From contig JAOAGR010000012.1 in the NCBI GenBank assembly GCA_026415655.1, positions 1 through 32,153 of the forward strand: a stretch of DNA of 32,153 bases, given 5' to 3'. Under the pieces are notes generated by a model, which made no database searches, was not told the DNA's origin, and saw nothing but the letters and a program-made list of their open reading frames with translations. Shown in pieces: positions 11,401-20,383 of the stretch. Each line of letters begins with the position of its first letter. Position 1 is the stretch's first letter. The position numbers were made by a program, and so were the translations under genes. The stretch is from Candidatus Dojkabacteria bacterium. Its GTDB lineage: Bacteria > Patescibacteriota > Dojkabacteria > JAOAGR01.

Positions 11401-12200
11401 ATCTATATTTAAATGCTATTAGTTTTGGATTTGCTGTTGCCATTGCAGATAATCAGGGTACTTATCATTATGATAATGATAGCTATAACTGTAACAAAAA
11501 CCCAAAAAATCGAGTAACGATTGATTTAACAAGCCCTTATACAAAGCCAGTTTGTCTTGATCTTGTAAGAAAAGTGCAAAACGACGACATTGTGTATCGA
11601 TCCAACGATGACTCTGTGATCCGTCATGATAACTTGGCGACTCGTATGACGTCAGTGCATACTTGGTATCGTTTCAACGGTACAAACCAAGGTAATATTA
11701 TGTTTAAGCTAAAGATGCGTGCTAAACCAGGTGTACGTGATTATGTTGCTTACTTGAGACCAGTTAGATACAAGAACAGTATGTTAGAAGTTGAAGATAT
11801 GCCTTTAAGACAAGTAATTCCTAATTTTGCACAAAAACATAATCAAGTTACTATGTTTACAACTCTCGCTCCATACACAAATGGTCAAATCAGAAATTAT
11901 GGATGGGTCAAAAACTTTACTCTCAATCCCGACTTTGCTGGTGAACAAGTTGTAGATTTAGAATTTAGCGTATTGGAAGAACATCTAATCAGGAATTCCG
12001 TAGATACAGTATTTTTAAATTTGTATATTTGGGAATATGATCGACCATCCAATGCAATGAATTGTTCTATTCTTTTGAAGACCCGAAGAGTACCCGATGA
12101 TGAGATTAAGCCAGAAAAATATATGTATACTCCAGTATCTTCTAATGCTTACATGTATGATAATAGAACAAATCGTTACCGAGCAAGCAAAATAGCGTAA
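8472..12200 (+). CDS. Very large single-TM-anchored surface protein with Pro/Thr linker and repeated Cys-rich domains
   Basis: N-terminal TM (LIVVMTLAFAVVITGVVLAVLAFVG); linker PPQPPVTQTPVVTPTPTVVQTPGQ; two Cys-rich domain copies downstream of the linker. Confidence 0.8.
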   Translation: MSNKSHPSKNNRAVLLENIKETLEKIKNTFTNNFKNSGHLNYQKFFLGRNLITHKNKRLIVVMTLAFAVVITGVVLAVLAFVGNNTTSPSNTQANNRSWHLQDRKYYFSQMKEYLNEIRTKFPNENNSEVVYSIEVLWNNTNYGCTNNKGQHLYDLKPGFLFVLKNGDTYKYYHGAGSWKDTNKGIISIDTVFLCKQINTFEQENLPWPYMASIYKNDLKLCSVEAINNFVKGANKITNKYVNADLTSGTITLNPGHAVDISVSLFNTSDKIRLFIYDKNGNPLKLRYAYNNSNPGDFQTYNDIVNKASEMTVATIPTSTFAEIGTAWLPTDIYASGFVGAITYNAKFRVSFSQLFQDFYITESNGNVKLSNSFNDEVYLIVHNIDDNTITANDRCGIRVKLNINDSNRPMCQIDAVKVYDANGREVQNHGNKLYKGEAISYSMLVRNPVSHTAFAVIENRDNSNKVATFNKEVNDTIGNLLNPVRSYMYPYTIKNDSGVDIKLTGWRLLPQHNQIVAHSDDVNGSVQIYKYTVVIGYEQIASDDILDVNYATNVKGADGKIKNAQLKIYPDRWGVGQLGRVANPAECMPVFEIIREERNKPKPIESTCRIILEYDNASQRCDGASGQVCRLLGKGKNAKVTVASNLATLQTVNTRYNLAEDITYNNGKTTQNSYLSNSEQNSVDFANYPNNYRADEIGREFGGQVNIPDTTPVPCMLKVQFSEVGQPPQPPVTQTPVVTPTPTVVQTPGQRPSTCQTVKLKNITKNKECWDVEMSKCEIAHGHRLKVENVSYTGPEPQGYEAVVTQISYNNESTELILTQGDEFTVDDNTRTLQVMGRIKVNNKDYNCKTYSTDIRPPLACSDIVYKIKNVTKNLTCNAKAGSIHNLSNCQIERGDVIEVRVPKVSWVRDYNITKPSLLVFYEGLKLFSGSEYADDFFYTMVNNATDNEYVFRIDGSNADTKYYKWGYYADDYGENLYLNAISFGFAVAIADNQGTYHYDNDSYNCNKNPKNRVTIDLTSPYTKPVCLDLVRKVQNDDIVYRSNDDSVIRHDNLATRMTSVHTWYRFNGTNQGNIMFKLKMRAKPGVRDYVAYLRPVRYKNSMLEVEDMPLRQVIPNFAQKHNQVTMFTTLAPYTNGQIRNYGWVKNFTLNPDFAGEQVVDLEFSVLEEHLIRNSVDTVFLNLYIWEYDRPSNAMNCSILLKTRRVPDDEIKPEKYMYTPVSSNAYMYDNRTNRYRASKIA

Positions 12201-12217
12201 GATCTTATAATAAAGAC

Positions 12218-12246
12218 CGGACCGTCTTTAAAACGGTCCGTTTTTT
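12218..12246 (+). terminator. Intrinsic terminator
   Basis: CGGACCGT/ACGGTCCG stem followed by TTTTTT; the minus-strand gene's stop lies in the T-tract. Confidence 0.9.
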
Positions 12247-13396
12247 ATTTTGTCAAGCTAGTATTGAATATAAACTGATCAAATCCCCTTGCCTTTAATT
12301 GCTTCTTTCTTTTTTCGATGTGGTCTACTATTTTACCTAGATATAGATATGGATTTTTCTCAAAAGCAATTTCTTTTAGGCGATGTAGTCTCTCATTATG
12401 CAATGGTACATCCATATGTGGGATTTCCGGTATATTGGGCATTATTCCATCCACTCTTCCTTCGTTTATATAATCCATCATATCTTTACGTGATGAGTCA
12501 GATGGGGCTATGACTTTGTAACCTTTTTTGCGAGATAGATAGAAAAAGCGATATAACCATGCTTTTTGTATGTATTTAATAATTGGTATATGAGGAACCG
12601 ATGATATAAATTTATAGAGTATTCTATTTTCATCTATATCAGGACTATATAAATGTATCAGGTCCTGATAATCCATTCTATTGCCACGTGATATACCAAA
12701 TTTGAAAGGTCCGATTTTACCTTCATTCAGGATCAACATGATTATATGATGGGTAAAATAAGCATGGAGATAATCAGGAGCGAATTTTTCTGGATGTTTA
12801 AGTTTATATTCGTGTACTTCTTTTCTTAAATGATCTAACTTATTAATGCTTAAAAAGTTATCAATGAAATCCATTTGTATATATTTAGATTTACTTTTTG
12901 GTCCCCATATAGCTGATCTAATAGGTTGTGGAATTCCCTGTACGAATATTGGTCTTTTATAATTTTTATCTGTTAGTTCTAATATGTTAGTCCATAGTAT
13001 TAGTTCTCGTAGATATGTATATCCATTGACACCAACAAATATTCTTTTTCCAAACTTTGAAATAGATTTTAAAAAAACAGGTATATTTAACTTATTATGT
13101 GGAATTTTTATATCCAGATAAACTCTTTTTCTTTTGTATTTTTTGTAGGATAGAAGTTTTAATAAACTATCGTAAGATATTAAAGTTTTATACCTTTTGT
13201 TTATTTCATTAGCGTTTTCGTCAATAGGATCATGTTCTATAATCCCATATCCATCTTTTGTTAGAACTAGATCACACTCTGCAGATTCATAGGTTGATTC
13301 TGCTTCTAAAGAAAATAAGATTGCATCATAACTGTTTGGTTCAAAAACATTACCAAATGCTCCTCTATGATTGAATATCAAGACCTGTTTCTTCAT
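12245..13396 (-). CDS. Glycerophosphodiester phosphodiesterase (GDPD) family protein
   Basis: NHRGAFGN...ECDLVLTKDGYGIIEHDP matches the GDPD HRG / E-x-D / HD catalytic pattern. Confidence 0.8.
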   Translation of the reverse strand: MKKQVLIFNHRGAFGNVFEPNSYDAILFSLEAESTYESAECDLVLTKDGYGIIEHDPIDENANEINKRYKTLISYDSLLKLLSYKKYKRKRVYLDIKIPHNKLNIPVFLKSISKFGKRIFVGVNGYTYLRELILWTNILELTDKNYKRPIFVQGIPQPIRSAIWGPKSKSKYIQMDFIDNFLSINKLDHLRKEVHEYKLKHPEKFAPDYLHAYFTHHIIMLILNEGKIGPFKFGISRGNRMDYQDLIHLYSPDIDENRILYKFISSVPHIPIIKYIQKAWLYRFFYLSRKKGYKVIAPSDSSRKDMMDYINEGRVDGIMPNIPEIPHMDVPLHNERLHRLKEIAFEKNPYLYLGKIVDHIEKRKKQLKARGFDQFIFNTSLTK

Positions 13397-13459
13397 AATT
13401 AGCCTACAAAGAACAGTCTAACAATTTGAAAATCTTTCATCAAGAAAATATACGAATAA

Positions 13460-13534
13460 TGGTCGCGGGGGGTGGACTCGAACCACCGACCTTCAGGTTA
13501 TGAGCCTGACGAGCTGCCACTGCTCTACCCCGCA
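13460..13534 (-). tRNA. tRNA-Met(CAT), initiator-like, CCA encoded
   Basis: Minus-strand TGCGGGGTAGAGCAGTGGCAGCTCGTCAGGCTCATAACCTGAAGGTCGGTGGTTCGAGTCCACCCCCCGCGACCA; loop CTCATAA; weak 1:72 pair. Confidence 0.92.
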
Positions 13535-13587
13535 ATACACAAAAATTATATCATGTAAATTTGTTTTTGTCATGTTATTATTCAAAT

Positions 13588-14793
13588 ATGAAATTGCCAG
13601 CAAAAGTAAAGTGTCCAAAATGTGGGTATGAATTTTCTATAAATGAAGTACTTGCACAGGAAGTAAATGAATATTTGCAAAAACAGAAACTATTCTTTCA
13701 AAAACAACTAGAATCAGAATATGAGGAAAAAGCAAAAAATTTATCAGAAAAAGTGAAGCGAGAGCTCGCGGAAGAAAAAAATAAAGAGATCGAAAGATTA
13801 AAAAGTGAGCTAGAAAAACAATTTAAAGATCAAACACGAGTATATGAAGCAAAGTTGGAGGAGACAAAAAGGAAGATGCATGAAATACAAAAACAAGAAG
13901 AACAACTAAAACAAATGGAAAGTATAATAAAAGAAAAAGAGAGATTGCTTGAGAATCAAATCCGCCTGCAAGTAGAGAAAGAAAGGGAGAATTTGATAAA
14001 AAATTATAATGAAAAATTTAATCAAAAATTTGAACAGATGCGAGCAGAATATGAAGAACGTATCAGACTTTTAAACAAAAGCTTGGAAGAGGCACAAATG
14101 AGGGCAACATCGGCCTCAGAGAGGATTAGGGGAGAAGTTGCAGAGATAAATATACAAAATGAATTGGCCAAGACATTTTCCGAAGATCAAATTGAAGAAG
14201 TATTAAAGGGCGTGACGGGTGCTGATATCATACAGAAGGTATTTTTTAAATCTGTGTATTGTGGAACATTGGTGTGGGAAGTTAAGAGAACGAAAAGTTT
14301 CAATAGGGATTGGATCAAGAAACTAAAGGATGATGTAATAAAATCAAAAGGAAATATAGGGATACTAATAACCACCACATTACCAGAAGAAGTTAGAGAG
14401 TTTGGATTTATTGACGGTATATGGATATGCTCATTTGATGTATATATCCCCTTGGCTGTTGCATTGCGTATACAACTAATAGAACAAAAAAGAATTGAAC
14501 GGTTGTATAACAATCGTGATCTAAAAAGTTCTGAGTTATATAGATATATTATTTCCGATGAATTCAGAAATAAAATAATCTCTATTGTAGAAAACTTTAG
14601 AACAATGCGAGAAGACCTTGAAGCAGAGAAACGTGCAATGCTGAGAATATGGGCTAAAAGAGAAAAGGAAATATTAAGAATGACGAATTCAACCATAAGT
14701 ATTGTTGGTGATTTGCAAGGTATTCTTGGTAATTCATTTCGTAATATTGATACACTTGATCTTGATAAACTATCTGAACCGAAAATATTTTAA
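13588..14793 (+). CDS. DUF2130 family coiled-coil protein (C-terminal nuclease-like fold)
   Basis: N-terminal CPKCGYEF zinc-ribbon half, long coiled coil, then LVWEVKRTKSFNRDWIKKLKDDV...GFIDGIWIC; ORF track TTG start at 13561, ATG at 13588 preferred. Confidence 0.85.
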   Translation: MKLPAKVKCPKCGYEFSINEVLAQEVNEYLQKQKLFFQKQLESEYEEKAKNLSEKVKRELAEEKNKEIERLKSELEKQFKDQTRVYEAKLEETKRKMHEIQKQEEQLKQMESIIKEKERLLENQIRLQVEKERENLIKNYNEKFNQKFEQMRAEYEERIRLLNKSLEEAQMRATSASERIRGEVAEINIQNELAKTFSEDQIEEVLKGVTGADIIQKVFFKSVYCGTLVWEVKRTKSFNRDWIKKLKDDVIKSKGNIGILITTTLPEEVREFGFIDGIWICSFDVYIPLAVALRIQLIEQKRIERLYNNRDLKSSELYRYIISDEFRNKIISIVENFRTMREDLEAEKRAMLRIWAKREKEILRMTNSTISIVGDLQGILGNSFRNIDTLDLDKLSEPKIF

Positions 14794-15339
14794 TTATTTT
14801 GTAACAACATATTTATAAATATGTAATTTTTCATCAATTTCTGTGGGTGATAAATTAGGAAACTTGAATCTATTAGAAATTATTATTATTTTGTCTTTTT
14901 TGAATTCTTTTAATATTTTTTTCTCAACTTTGTTTATCGTATTAGGAAGTAAATATACAAATAAAATATCAGTGTTTTTTATAGAATAGTTCCACATGTT
15001 TCCATGTATAATTTTAACTTTGTTTTTAAAGAAAATCTGGGCAACAATATTACTAAATAGATATAAAAAAAAGTTTTTTTCAATACCAATACATTTTTTA
15101 GCTCCTCTTTTGGCACATAAAAATAGTACACGTCCATCGCCGGATCCTAAATCTAAAACTACTTTATCTTTCAGATCACCTGCAATATCAATCATTTTTA
15201 GTACAGTTTTAAACCTGGACGGTATATATGGGGCTTCTCCTGTAAGAGCTTCTTTTGTGGCTAGAATAACTACGAGTATAAAACTAAAAATTAAAAAAAA
15301 TTTTGTTAATCCATCTAAGATTGCTAAAAAATCAATCAT
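14794..15339 (-). CDS. SAM-dependent methyltransferase
   Basis: N-terminal TM; VVLDLGSGDGRVLFLCAKRGAKKCIGIEKN motif I. Confidence 0.83.
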   Translation of the reverse strand: MIDFLAILDGLTKFFLIFSFILVVILATKEALTGEAPYIPSRFKTVLKMIDIAGDLKDKVVLDLGSGDGRVLFLCAKRGAKKCIGIEKNFFLYLFSNIVAQIFFKNKVKIIHGNMWNYSIKNTDILFVYLLPNTINKVEKKILKEFKKDKIIIISNRFKFPNLSPTEIDEKLHIYKYVVTK

Positions 15340-15394
15340 AATTATTTTGTCTAAAATATGCTAAATATAACATTTTCTGATAAAATTACACATC

Positions 15395-15468
15395 GGGGGT
15401 GTCGTTCAATGGTAGGACTGCGGTCCCAAAAACCGCCAATGGGAGTTCGATTCTCTCCACCCTCGCCA
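15395..15468 (+). tRNA. tRNA with non-canonical anticodon loop (isotype undetermined; formal anticodon CAA, Trp-like stem and G73), CCA encoded
   Basis: Acceptor GGGGGTG/CACCCTC, D-stem GTTC/GGAC, anticodon stem GCGGT/ACCGC with loop CCCAAAA, T-arm GGGAG-TTCGATT-CTCTC, G73, CCA. Confidence 0.8.
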
Positions 15469-15483
15469 TGAATTGTTTTAACT

Positions 15484-16557
15484 ATGAAAAAAGAAGTACA
15501 GTTTGATCAAAATAAGAGATATGTTTTCTTATTCTTTTCTGTACTTATTCTTATTATGTCAGTAATATTTTTAAGGGATTATTTCGGTGTTCTTTCTTTA
15601 GGATTATTAACTGTAGTGGTTTATAATCCAGTGTATCGATTTTTTCTAAAGGTTTTTAAAAGAAATAATATTGCTACTTTTTTTGTAATTACGACAATTT
15701 TTATATCATTAATATTGCCAATTTTGATTGTTGGGATGATTGGTTTTTTTCAAATAAGAAGCATAGCTTCAGATTTTTTGATTACAAATAACGGAGGTAA
15801 TTTGAATATAGAAGAGATTAAAAATTTTACTCTAAGTAAATTAAATTCATTACTCGAATCTATACCATACGTAACTTATAGAGTTTCTGATGAAGATGTT
15901 GATAAATTTATTACAAATGCATATGAAAATTCCGGACAATTACTTCTAGGTTTTGTTACGCCAATTGCTCAGCAAATACCTACTATTACTGCGAATCTTA
16001 TATTGTATGTAATTTTACTTGCGTATTTGTTTCCAAATCAAGATAAACTTCGTGAGAAATTTATAGAGGTTAGTCCTTTTGAAAGGAAAATTGATGAGAA
16101 ATATATTACTCGTATCACCGCTATGGCTAAATCAATGGTTAATGGTACATTCATTGTAGCATTCGTACAATCGGCTATAGCTATGATAACATTAATTATC
16201 TTAGATATTCCTTATGTTGCACTACTTACTTTACTTTATTTTGTGGCTTGTGTTATCCCGGTTTTAGGTGGATTTGTAATAACTATACCACTTGCGATAA
16301 TCATGTTTTTCTCAGGTAATTTAGTTGGAGCAATTTTTCTCATTTTAATCCAAACATTGGTAATATCAATTATTGATAATATACTCAGACCTAAACTTGT
16401 ATCTAAAGAATCAAAATTGCCTGAATTCTTAACTTTGCTTGGTATCATGGCGGGTATAAGCTTTTTTGGCCCACTCGGTTTCATTTATGGGCCAATTGTA
16501 GTGATAATAATTGTAACAACACTGGAGATTTATGCGGCTCAGTATTCTAAAAAATAA
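15484..16557 (+). CDS. AI-2E family transporter / PerM-like permease
   Basis: Multi-TM protein with FVQSAIAMITLIILDIPYVALL and VIPVLGGFV...PKLVSKESKLPEFLTLLGIMAGISFFGPLGFIYGPIV, typical of the family. Confidence 0.87.
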   Translation: MKKEVQFDQNKRYVFLFFSVLILIMSVIFLRDYFGVLSLGLLTVVVYNPVYRFFLKVFKRNNIATFFVITTIFISLILPILIVGMIGFFQIRSIASDFLITNNGGNLNIEEIKNFTLSKLNSLLESIPYVTYRVSDEDVDKFITNAYENSGQLLLGFVTPIAQQIPTITANLILYVILLAYLFPNQDKLREKFIEVSPFERKIDEKYITRITAMAKSMVNGTFIVAFVQSAIAMITLIILDIPYVALLTLLYFVACVIPVLGGFVITIPLAIIMFFSGNLVGAIFLILIQTLVISIIDNILRPKLVSKESKLPEFLTLLGIMAGISFFGPLGFIYGPIVVIIIVTTLEIYAAQYSKK

Positions 16558-16581
16558 TTGTGACTGAAATTTATATACAAA

Positions 16582-16610
16582 TTGACAAATTAATAAATCA
16601 GAGATATCAT
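16582..16610 (+). promoter_or_regulatory. Sigma70-type promoter for tRNA-Glu
   Basis: TTGACA - 17 nt - TATCAT, 13 nt before the tRNA. Confidence 0.6.
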
Positions 16611-16623
16611 TTAACACTATAAT

Positions 16624-16698
16624 GGCTCTGTAGTACAGCGGTTAGTACACCGGGTTTTCAGTCCGGGGACCGGGGTTCGATTCCCCGCAGAGTCACCA
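16624..16698 (+). tRNA. tRNA-Glu(TTC), CCA encoded
   Basis: Acceptor GGCTCTG/CAGAGTC, anticodon loop TTTTCAG, T-arm CGGGGTTCGATTCCCCG. Confidence 0.93.
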
Positions 16699-16703
16699 AA
16701 GCT

Positions 16704-17306
16704 TTATTTTATTTGTTTTTTCTGAAAGTATATAAATAAAATAGTGAATATTAGGTTAGAACTTAGAAATATTGTCTTACCAATATATGTAAGGTAGGGT
16801 AGAGGATCATTTGTAATATTGATCATTCCTAGTGTAATACCTGTATTTGGTATTACGAAAATCAAACCAAAGGATACAAACCAACTACCGAGTATTGATG
16901 AAAGAATAATAACGATCCATTCTTTCAGTTTGAAAATAACAGGTATAGCTGCGAATAAAACTGCAATAGCAATATTTGCAATAAAGATAACATTTTGGTC
17001 TGCATTTGGAAATAACATCCCTGATATAGAAATTGATATGAAATAACCAATTAACCCACTGATAATAAGTAAACCTACATCGTATAAAAATACCCCTATT
17101 GCGGTAAGTAGAGAAGCAACTATTAAAGAAGATATGATAGATAAAATATTTATATTAAAATCAAACCAATATAAAACAGTATATATAGCTAAAACAAAAA
17201 TAAAGATTGGAAATGCAAATTTAAATAGCTTATTACCATATAAACCTAATAGAAGACCTATTAGTATAACGACAAGAATTGATAATATACCTGAATATGA
17301 ATTCAT
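16704..17306 (-). CDS. Multi-TM membrane protein (DUF4203-like)
   Basis: 200 aa, repeated hydrophobic segments; start ATGA overlaps the rpmG stop. Confidence 0.6.
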   Translation of the reverse strand: MNSYSGILSILVVILIGLLLGLYGNKLFKFAFPIFIFVLAIYTVLYWFDFNINILSIISSLIVASLLTAIGVFLYDVGLLIISGLIGYFISISISGMLFPNADQNVIFIANIAIAVLFAAIPVIFKLKEWIVIILSSILGSWFVSFGLIFVIPNTGITLGMINITNDPLPYLTYIGKTIFLSSNLIFTILFIYFQKKQIK

Positions 17307-17494
17307 TTCTTCTCTACAAATTTAACATGCTTGCGTACTATTGGATCATATTTCATTAATTCAATCTTTCCTTCAGTTTTTCTTGGATTCTTGAATGTAT
17401 AATATATATATCCTGTAGGTTTTCCATCGGCTTTTGTTGCAGTTGAATGTAATTTTACCAATATTCTTTTTTTCTTTTTACTTTTCGATGCCAT
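17303..17494 (-). CDS. rpmG: 50S ribosomal protein L33
   Basis: [63 protein letters not shown]; start trimmed from ORF track. Confidence 0.93.
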   Translation of the reverse strand: MASKSKKKKRILVKLHSTATKADGKPTGYIYYTFKNPRKTEGKIELMKYDPIVRKHVKFVEKK

Positions 17495-17566
17495 ACTTTG
17501 ATTATAATGTATTTTTTGGATAATGACAAAATGTAAAACATTTAGTATCATTATCTTAATATTTAA

Positions 17567-17642
<76 letters not shown>

Positions 17643-17887
17643 TTTTTTATTTTTCTTACTTTCTAGGGATTTACTTAAATGTAAAAGTTTAAAATTGAAT
17701 ATCACTTTTAATTTTTTAGATGAAAACAAGTTTGTTTTTATATTAGTTTATTGATGATTACAAAATTAGGTATGGAATAGATAAATGTAAGCACTCAATT
17801 TAAATTAATATATTTTTAAATTCGATTCTAGGAAAACTAATATAATAAAATTTTAATTTCTATAATTTAAAATAATAAAAGATAATT

Positions 17888-17974
17888 TGGTGCAAGCGGG
17901 TGGATTTGAACCACCGTAGGCATAATGCCGCCAGATTTACAGTCTGGTGCGTTTGACCACTCCGCCACACTTGC
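17888..17974 (-). tRNA. tRNA-Tyr(GTA), CCA encoded
   Basis: Minus strand GCAAGTGTGGCGGAGTGGTCAAACGCACCAGACTGTAAATCTGGCGGCATTATGCCTACGGTGGTTCAAATCCACCCGCTTGCACCA; long variable arm. Confidence 0.94.
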
Positions 17975-17979
17975 ATGAA

Positions 17980-18055
17980 TGGAGCCAGAGGAGGGACTTG
18001 AACCCACGACCGGCGGTTTACAAAACCGCTGCTCTACCGACTGAGCTACTCTGGC
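17980..18055 (-). tRNA. tRNA-Thr(TGT), CCA encoded
   Basis: Minus strand GCCAGAGTAGCTCAGTCGGTAGAGCAGCGGTTTTGTAAACCGCCGGTCGTGGGTTCAAGTCCCTCCTCTGGCTCCA; stem GCGGT/ACCGC, loop TTTGTAA. Confidence 0.93.
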
Positions 18056-18156
18056 ATCAACACAAGTTTAACAAACACTGATTATTTTTGTAAATACCTT
18101 AAAAGTGTTGGTAATTATGTATAGATAATATTGATAAATTTTATTAAACTTAATCT

Positions 18157-20376
18157 ATGCCTAATAATCAAAACAATATGCATAATATGCCTGGTATGAT
18201 GAATTCGGGTAACGTGCAAAATTCGTCTGGTAGCAAAACACAATACGGTTCTAACGCACTATACAATGTACAGCAGTTGCAGCAAAAATATCAAAATAAT
18301 AGTCCTGCTCAAACGATACTGAACAATTCTAATGTGCAAAATGCTTTAGACTATAACAATGTATTGAGCTTGGATAAGGCTATAGAAAGAAAACAACAAA
18401 TCTTAAACCAATCTGTATCAGGGACAGTAAATTCAAAAGGCCCAGTTGGTACAGTTAATTCAGCTAGAAAACAAAATAAAGATTTTTTGTATAATTTAAT
18501 TGAAAATATTGTTAATTCTATTTTTCCTAAAAAAAATAAAGAGAATGTCAGTGAAAATCGTAAAGAAATTGATACTCCTAAAATTGTTTATAAATCCGTA
18601 TCGGAGCAAGAAGTGACTACAATAGAGATACTTGATGATAATAGAGATTTATTATACAGAGAAGACATTAGTGTTCAAGATAAAATTGCGCCATCATCGC
18701 TTGAAGTAGATTTTAATGATATAAAAATTAACGATACATATGTTCGTACAATAGTTGTGGTCGATTACAAAAAAGCTTATCCTGGATTTCTAGAAAGTAT
18801 CATCAATTATGATGAAGCTATAGATGTTTGTATGTATTATTATCCAATTGATACACAGATGATTATTGATTTGATCCGCAGAAAAATAACGGATTTGGAG
18901 GTTCAATTAAACATGGATTTGGAGGCTGGGAGGGTACCAAATCCATATGCAAAAGTAGCTTTGCAAGATGCACTGAGACAGCAAGAAGAATTAGCTTCTG
19001 GTGCAGAAAAATATTTCCATTTTGCGTTATATATAACAATAAAGGCAAACAGTATATCTGATCTAAATTATTTAACATCCACTATCATTTCTGATCTTAA
19101 ATCAAAAGAAATGAGTGTTAAGATACCTACTTTAAAGATGGAAAATGCATTTAAGTCTACTTTACCTTATGGATACGATCGTTTAAAAGAAACAAGGAAC
19201 ATGGATACTAGCTCCATTGCTATGACATTTCCTTTCACATCTTCTGATTTGTCACAAGAAAAGGGTATTTTATATGGAATTAATACTTACAATCAGGGAC
19301 TTATAATATTTGATAGATTTTCAATGCCTAATGCTAACATGGTTGTTTTGGCAACGTCTGGTGGAGGAAAAAGTTATTTTGTAAAACTAGAAATTATACG
19401 TTCACTCATGCTTGGTACAGAATGTATAGTAATAGATCCAGAAAATGAATATCAATTGTTAACAGAAACGTTAGGTGGAGCTTATATTTCATTTTCACAA
19501 GATGGTACACATAAGTTGAACCCATTTGAACTTCCATTTGGGGTCGATAGTGGAGAAGACGAGCTACGATTAAAAGAATTATCACTTCAGGGATTTTTTA
19601 AGATACTTTTTGGAGGTCTAAGCACAGATGAAGTCACAATTTTAGATAAGGCTATAAGATTTGCTTATCGCGAAAAGGGAATTACTCAAGATCCTGCTAC
19701 CTTTGTCAACGAACCGCCAAGACTTGAAGACTTGTACAAAGTATTGAGGGCTATGGATGATTATTCGGCAATAGCTATGGCATCAAAATTAGAGCGTTTT
19801 CTTATTGGTTCAGCTGCTGGTATTTTCGATCGAAAAACAAACATTGATCTCAATAAACCACTGACAGTTTTTTCTATACGCGATTTATCCGAAGAACTGA
19901 GACCTTTGGCTATGTATTTGATGTTGGATTATATTTGGACTATTGTTAAAAGACAAAAGAAAAGACGTATTCTAGCTATAGATGAAGCTTGGATTCTTAT
20001 GAAGTATCCAGATTCGGCGTTGTTTATTAATTCTGTTGCAAAACGAGCCAGAAAATATTATTTAGGACTTACTACTATTTCTCAGGAAGTTAACGACTTT
20101 TTATCGACAGATTATGGTCGTACAGTTATCACAAACTCATCAATTCAGGTTCTACTTCGACAAACTAAAACTTCGGTTAGTGCACTTGCAGGAGTTTTTG
20201 ATCTAACAGAGGGTGAGATGAGTTATTTACAGTCAGTTCCGCCCGGCTATGGCTTGTTTTTTGCAGGGCAAAATCATGTTTCGATAGCAGTCAAAGCTTC
20301 GCCTATCGAGCATATGCTTGTTACATCAAATCCTGTTGAACTTGAGAAATTAAGGAAGCTAGGATTCATTAAATAA
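18157..20376 (+). CDS. VirB4/TraC-type conjugation/type IV secretion ATPase
   Basis: Walker A ATSGGGKSYF, CIVIDPENEYQLL, Walker B RRILAIDEAWILM, STDYGRTVITNSSIQVLLRQ; variable Asn/Gln-rich N-terminus. Confidence 0.92.
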   Translation: MPNNQNNMHNMPGMMNSGNVQNSSGSKTQYGSNALYNVQQLQQKYQNNSPAQTILNNSNVQNALDYNNVLSLDKAIERKQQILNQSVSGTVNSKGPVGTVNSARKQNKDFLYNLIENIVNSIFPKKNKENVSENRKEIDTPKIVYKSVSEQEVTTIEILDDNRDLLYREDISVQDKIAPSSLEVDFNDIKINDTYVRTIVVVDYKKAYPGFLESIINYDEAIDVCMYYYPIDTQMIIDLIRRKITDLEVQLNMDLEAGRVPNPYAKVALQDALRQQEELASGAEKYFHFALYITIKANSISDLNYLTSTIISDLKSKEMSVKIPTLKMENAFKSTLPYGYDRLKETRNMDTSSIAMTFPFTSSDLSQEKGILYGINTYNQGLIIFDRFSMPNANMVVLATSGGGKSYFVKLEIIRSLMLGTECIVIDPENEYQLLTETLGGAYISFSQDGTHKLNPFELPFGVDSGEDELRLKELSLQGFFKILFGGLSTDEVTILDKAIRFAYREKGITQDPATFVNEPPRLEDLYKVLRAMDDYSAIAMASKLERFLIGSAAGIFDRKTNIDLNKPLTVFSIRDLSEELRPLAMYLMLDYIWTIVKRQKKRRILAIDEAWILMKYPDSALFINSVAKRARKYYLGLTTISQEVNDFLSTDYGRTVITNSSIQVLLRQTKTSVSALAGVFDLTEGEMSYLQSVPPGYGLFFAGQNHVSIAVKASPIEHMLVTSNPVELEKLRKLGFIK

Positions 20377-20383
20377 TAAAAAT

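Noticed and set aside
14187-14696. Antisense 169-aa ORF in DUF2130
   Set aside because: Lies entirely within a well-supported coding gene on the other strand; composition is a shadow of that frame.
17643-17880. AT-rich spacer as a possible small gene or RNA
   Set aside because: No ORF, no strong stem-loops and no recognisable promoter-terminator pair.
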